From Planctomycetaceae bacterium (GTDB lineage: Bacteria; Planctomycetota; Planctomycetia; Pirellulales; JAEUIK01), in NCBI GenBank assembly GCA_015493185.1, contig WGDQ01000422.1, positions 1-9,040 on the forward strand: a DNA stretch of 9,040 nucleotides, written 5' to 3'. This document shows, piece by piece, positions 7,133-9,040 of the stretch. The notes below the pieces were generated by a model that searched no databases, was not told the DNA's origin, and saw nothing but the letters and a program-made list of their open reading frames with translations. The position numbers were made by a program, and so were the translations under genes. The stretch's first letter is position 1; every line of letters starts with the position of its first letter.

Positions 7133-7240
7133 CGGCTCGCGGGATAAGAATCGTGGTTTCAATCGGGCTCAATGGGGCCGACAAGCGGCAAACGCTGGCG
7201 AAGATGATGACAATTCAACTATGGGTTAACCCGGGAGGTT

Positions 7241-7256
7241 GGCAAATCTGTTTCCC
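7241..7256 (-). promoter_or_regulatory. Weak sigma-54-like promoter facing the leftward polysaccharide operon
   Basis: Read on the minus strand, the 16 bases are GGGAAACAGATTTGCC. The invariant GG and GC are separated by the required 10 bases, and TTGC is intact. The -24 element otherwise matches poorly. A start near 7230 would give a leader of about 170 bases before the acyltransferase ATG. Confidence 0.25.
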
Positions 7257-7354
7257 TCTGGCTGCACGCTGTTGCTTTTGCTCAACACGGCCACCTTGTT
7301 GGGAAAAAGTTCGGTCTTGCCGCACCACGAGCACTTTTGAACGCAAATCGTTCC

Positions 7355-7370
7355 GGGGCAATGAATTGCG
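7355..7370 (+). promoter_or_regulatory. Second, weaker sigma-54-like element upstream of Wzz
   Basis: GGGGCAATGAATTGCG has GG (7356-7357) and GC (7368-7369) ten bases apart, with TTGC intact but a poor -24 box. It also contains the inverted repeat GCAAT-GA-ATTGC (7358-7369), so it may be a protein-binding site instead. Confidence 0.22.
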
Positions 7371-7409
7371 GACGTGCGTGAAAGATCGTGATTGTCTGTT
7401 CTGCCGCCC

Positions 7410-7425
7410 TGGCATCGGTCTTGCA
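7410..7425 (+). promoter_or_regulatory. Sigma-54 (-24/-12) promoter for the Wzz gene
   Basis: TGGCATCGGTCTTGCA fits the sigma-54 consensus TGGCACG-N4-TTGCW at every position except the two after TGGCA. The GG (7411-7412) and GC (7423-7424) are ten bases apart, as required. The predicted start near 7436 gives a leader of about 70 bases before the ATG at 7506. The orientation and position fit a real promoter. Such control would need an AAA+ enhancer-binding activator encoded elsewhere. Confidence 0.58.
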
Positions 7426-7505
7426 ACGAAAGCCATCACCCTCTGGCGATGTTTGCCATGCTTCCGGCCTCGTGCACTCCCGCTTTTCCGGGGATTGAAT
7501 TGAAG

Positions 7506-9011
7506 ATGAATCACACAGAAGCCACCGCCACGAGCCCGGTCGAGTTGTTGCACGTTTGTCGTCGATACTGGCGGCGTTGGGTTATTCCGGCCGTTACGGT
7601 TGCCGTATTGGCCGCTGTGTACGCGACCCTTCGCTCGGATACCTGGGAAGCGAGTCAAACGTTGTTTGTTCGCAATGAGGCGGTCAGCAGCGACGACAGC
7701 CCCGGCAAATTCCGCCACGACGACGAGATGAAAATCACGCAGGAAACGATCATGCAGGTCGTGCTGAGTCGAGCCGTTCTGCACGGTGCGTTGGAAAAAG
7801 TGGGGCCCCCCGCCGACCACAAAGCAAACACCCTCTGGCCTTCACAGCGCGACGTCGAAAATCTTCGCGAGGTGGTGAAGCTTGCCCCGCCCAAGGGGGC
7901 CGAATTCGGTACGACTGAGGTGTTTTACCTCAAAGTACGCGACAAAGACCGACAGCGAGCGGCTGCACTGGCCACGGCCATATGCGATCAATTGAGCACC
8001 CATCTTCAGCGGCTTCGCGAAACCAAGGCCGGCAGCATGATCGGCGAATTGGAAAAAAGCGTCGAGCTGGCCGAAGCCGATCTGAAGGCGACAACCGACC
8101 GGCTCGCTCAGCTCGAACGTGAAGTGGGCACGGATCTGGCCGAATTGCGAATCTTGCACCAAGATCCGGCCGACACGAGCGACTTGCGCCGCAAGGTGAT
8201 CGATATGGAGAACGATCTGCGTGCCGCCCGATCGAACGTAGAGGTGAACGACCGCCTGTTGCAACTGTTGCAGGCCGCACAAAGCGATCCCGGGCAGTTG
8301 TTGGCCATGCCCAACCGGCTGCTCGAATCGCTGCCGGCTTTGCGACGACTGAAAGATGGCCTGATCGATGCTCAGCTTCGCACCTCGCAGTTGCTCGGTT
8401 CGATGTCGAAAGATCATCCTCGCGTGCAGGCAGCGTTGGTGGCCGAACGCGAGATCGGGCAGCACATTTACAGTGAATTGTCGGTTGCCATCCGCAGCCT
8501 GGAAGTCGAGCGAGAGCTGAATCAGCAACGTGTGGCGTCGCTCCTGCGGCAACTCGACGAAGCCCGAGGCCGATTGGAGCGATTGGCCGGCCTACGAGCC
8601 GAATACTCGAACCTGGTGGCTGCCGTCGAACAGCAAACGCGAATCGTGGAAGATGCCCGACGCAATCTCTCGCAGGCCAGGGCAAGCCAGGCTGGTGCGG
8701 CTGCCGCAAGCCTCATCGGTCGTGTCGATGGACCTGTAATCGGTAGCAAGCCGGTTGGGCCCAGCCGCAAGGCGATTATGGCTGGCGGGCTGGCCGGCGG
8801 ACTGGCCTTCGGTTTGGGCCTGCTCGTGCTGACCGTGCCCGCCGGCGAGTTGGTGCACCGTGCGAACGTGAAGAAGCCCGCCGTTTCCAGCGGACACACG
8901 GCGCCGGCTCCTGCCGCTGCCGTTGCCGCCACCGCCCGTCACGAGAGTGCTGGCGTTCTTTCGCTCAAAGATGCCCTCCGCCGCGTCGCCGCTACGGCGG
9001 CCAGCAACTGA
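7506..9011 (+). CDS. Wzz/GNVR-family polysaccharide chain-length determinant (co-polymerase), no kinase domain
   Basis: This protein of about 501 residues is anchored in the inner membrane and should control the length or export of a surface polysaccharide. The first helix is near residues 25-42, after SPVELLHVCRRYWRRW, the usual Wzz N-terminal entry. A long periplasmic region follows with heptad-rich coiled coils (about 172-252 and 332-402) and the conserved SKDHPRVQAA (301-310). The GNVR-type segment LAGLRAEYSNLVAAVEQQT leads into the Pro-containing motif KPVGPSR (415-421) and the second helix (about 424-443). The remaining 58 residues are an Ala/Pro-rich cytoplasmic tail. It has no Walker motifs and no Tyr cluster, so any tyrosine kinase must be a separate protein. 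The frame is open back to a GTG at 7392, but that extension covers the sigma-54 site and is unlike the family. The ATG at 7506 is preferred despite only a weak GGGGA 11 bases upstream. The gene is complete and diverges from the leftward operon. Confidence 0.9.
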   Translation: MNHTEATATSPVELLHVCRRYWRRWVIPAVTVAVLAAVYATLRSDTWEASQTLFVRNEAVSSDDSPGKFRHDDEMKITQETIMQVVLSRAVLHGALEKVGPPADHKANTLWPSQRDVENLREVVKLAPPKGAEFGTTEVFYLKVRDKDRQRAAALATAICDQLSTHLQRLRETKAGSMIGELEKSVELAEADLKATTDRLAQLEREVGTDLAELRILHQDPADTSDLRRKVIDMENDLRAARSNVEVNDRLLQLLQAAQSDPGQLLAMPNRLLESLPALRRLKDGLIDAQLRTSQLLGSMSKDHPRVQAALVAEREIGQHIYSELSVAIRSLEVERELNQQRVASLLRQLDEARGRLERLAGLRAEYSNLVAAVEQQTRIVEDARRNLSQARASQAGAAAASLIGRVDGPVIGSKPVGPSRKAIMAGGLAGGLAFGLGLLVLTVPAGELVHRANVKKPAVSSGHTAPAPAAAVAATARHESAGVLSLKDALRRVAATAASN

Positions 9012-9025
9012 TCGCTCGCAAAGGT

Positions 9026-9040
9026 CTGTCTCTTATACAC
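9026..9040 (+). other. Residual Tn5/Nextera mosaic-end adapter sequence
   Basis: The final 15 bases, CTGTCTCTTATACAC, equal the first 15 of the 19-base Tn5 mosaic end used in tagmentation libraries. They sit exactly at the sequence end. This is best read as untrimmed adapter, not genomic DNA. Only 14 real bases (9012-9025) then follow the Wzz stop. Confidence 0.93.

Larger units (their letters stand above)
7060..7505. other. 446-base divergent intergenic region between the acyltransferase and Wzz genes
   Basis: No supportable gene lies here; the open frames crossing it are low-complexity or Arg/Cys-rich and resemble no family I know. It should hold promoters for both directions. I see a strong sigma-54-like site toward Wzz (7410-7425) and a weaker one on the same strand (7355-7370). 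A weak one faces the leftward operon (7241-7256). There is also a perfect palindrome GGGTTAACCC (7223-7232), an inverted repeat CAATCG/CGATTG (7110-7132) and a direct repeat CAATCGGG (7110-7117 and 7160-7167). Confidence 0.7.

Noticed and set aside
6916..7503. A 195-residue + strand open frame ending just before the Wzz start.
   Set aside because: Its product is Arg/Cys-rich with no recognisable domain. It begins inside the acyltransferase on the opposite strand and spans the control region.
7215..7820. A 201-residue minus-strand open frame over the control region and the Wzz 5' end.
   Set aside because: It is antisense to a clear Wzz domain, has atypical composition and shows no family motif.
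1..9040. Search for mobile elements, CRISPR repeats, tRNAs and defence genes.
   Set aside because: I saw no transposase or integrase, terminal repeats, spaced direct repeats or tRNA-like cloverleaf. The only transposon-like sequence is the adapter at the end.

Overview
The window reads as a roughly 9 kb piece of a GC-rich Gram-negative genome, most likely a planctomycete (Pirellulales-like). This rests on the style of the proteins and on the mix of a heavy-metal RND pump with an exopolysaccharide locus. No rRNA or other marker gene is present, so the assignment is an inference. The last 15 bases (9026-9040) match the start of the Tn5/Nextera mosaic end. The right edge is therefore a library artefact, and real sequence probably stops near 9025.

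Left part (1-1718, + strand): the C-terminal third of a CzcA-type heavy-metal efflux RND pump, cut by the window start. A hairpin follows its stop codon. Next comes a small predicted lipoprotein carrying two identically spaced C-x2-H-x6-C-x2-C modules. Together they suggest a metal-resistance unit, with the lipoprotein as a possible periplasmic metal binder.

Middle (1719-7059, - strand): after a 179-base convergent gap comes a four-gene cluster transcribed right to left. In transcription order it encodes a BioF2/FemAB-like GNAT acyltransferase (7059-5692), a NodB-type polysaccharide deacetylase (5679-4801), a Wzx-type flippase (4808-3267) and a GT4 glycosyltransferase (3133-1898). The first three genes are tightly packed (12-base gap, then 8-base overlap). 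The glycosyltransferase follows after a 133-base gap containing an inverted repeat. The set fits synthesis, decoration and export of a surface polysaccharide.

Right part (7060-9025): a 446-base divergent intergenic region, then a + strand Wzz/GNVR chain-length (co-polymerase) protein without a fused tyrosine kinase. Upstream of it lies a good sigma-54 (-24/-12) promoter match at 7410-7425. This is notable because some exosortase/PEP-CTERM-type exopolysaccharide loci are known to be controlled by sigma-54 activators. The polymerase, kinase, initiating transferase and exosortase expected for such a locus are not in the window and may lie beyond the contig end.

I saw no tRNA, rRNA, CRISPR array, insertion sequence or phage gene. 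I also saw no clearly new system. The points most worth checking are the sigma-54 control of the polysaccharide locus, the twin-module metal-binding lipoprotein, the unusual residues in the pump's membrane domain, and the long disordered insert in the acyltransferase.
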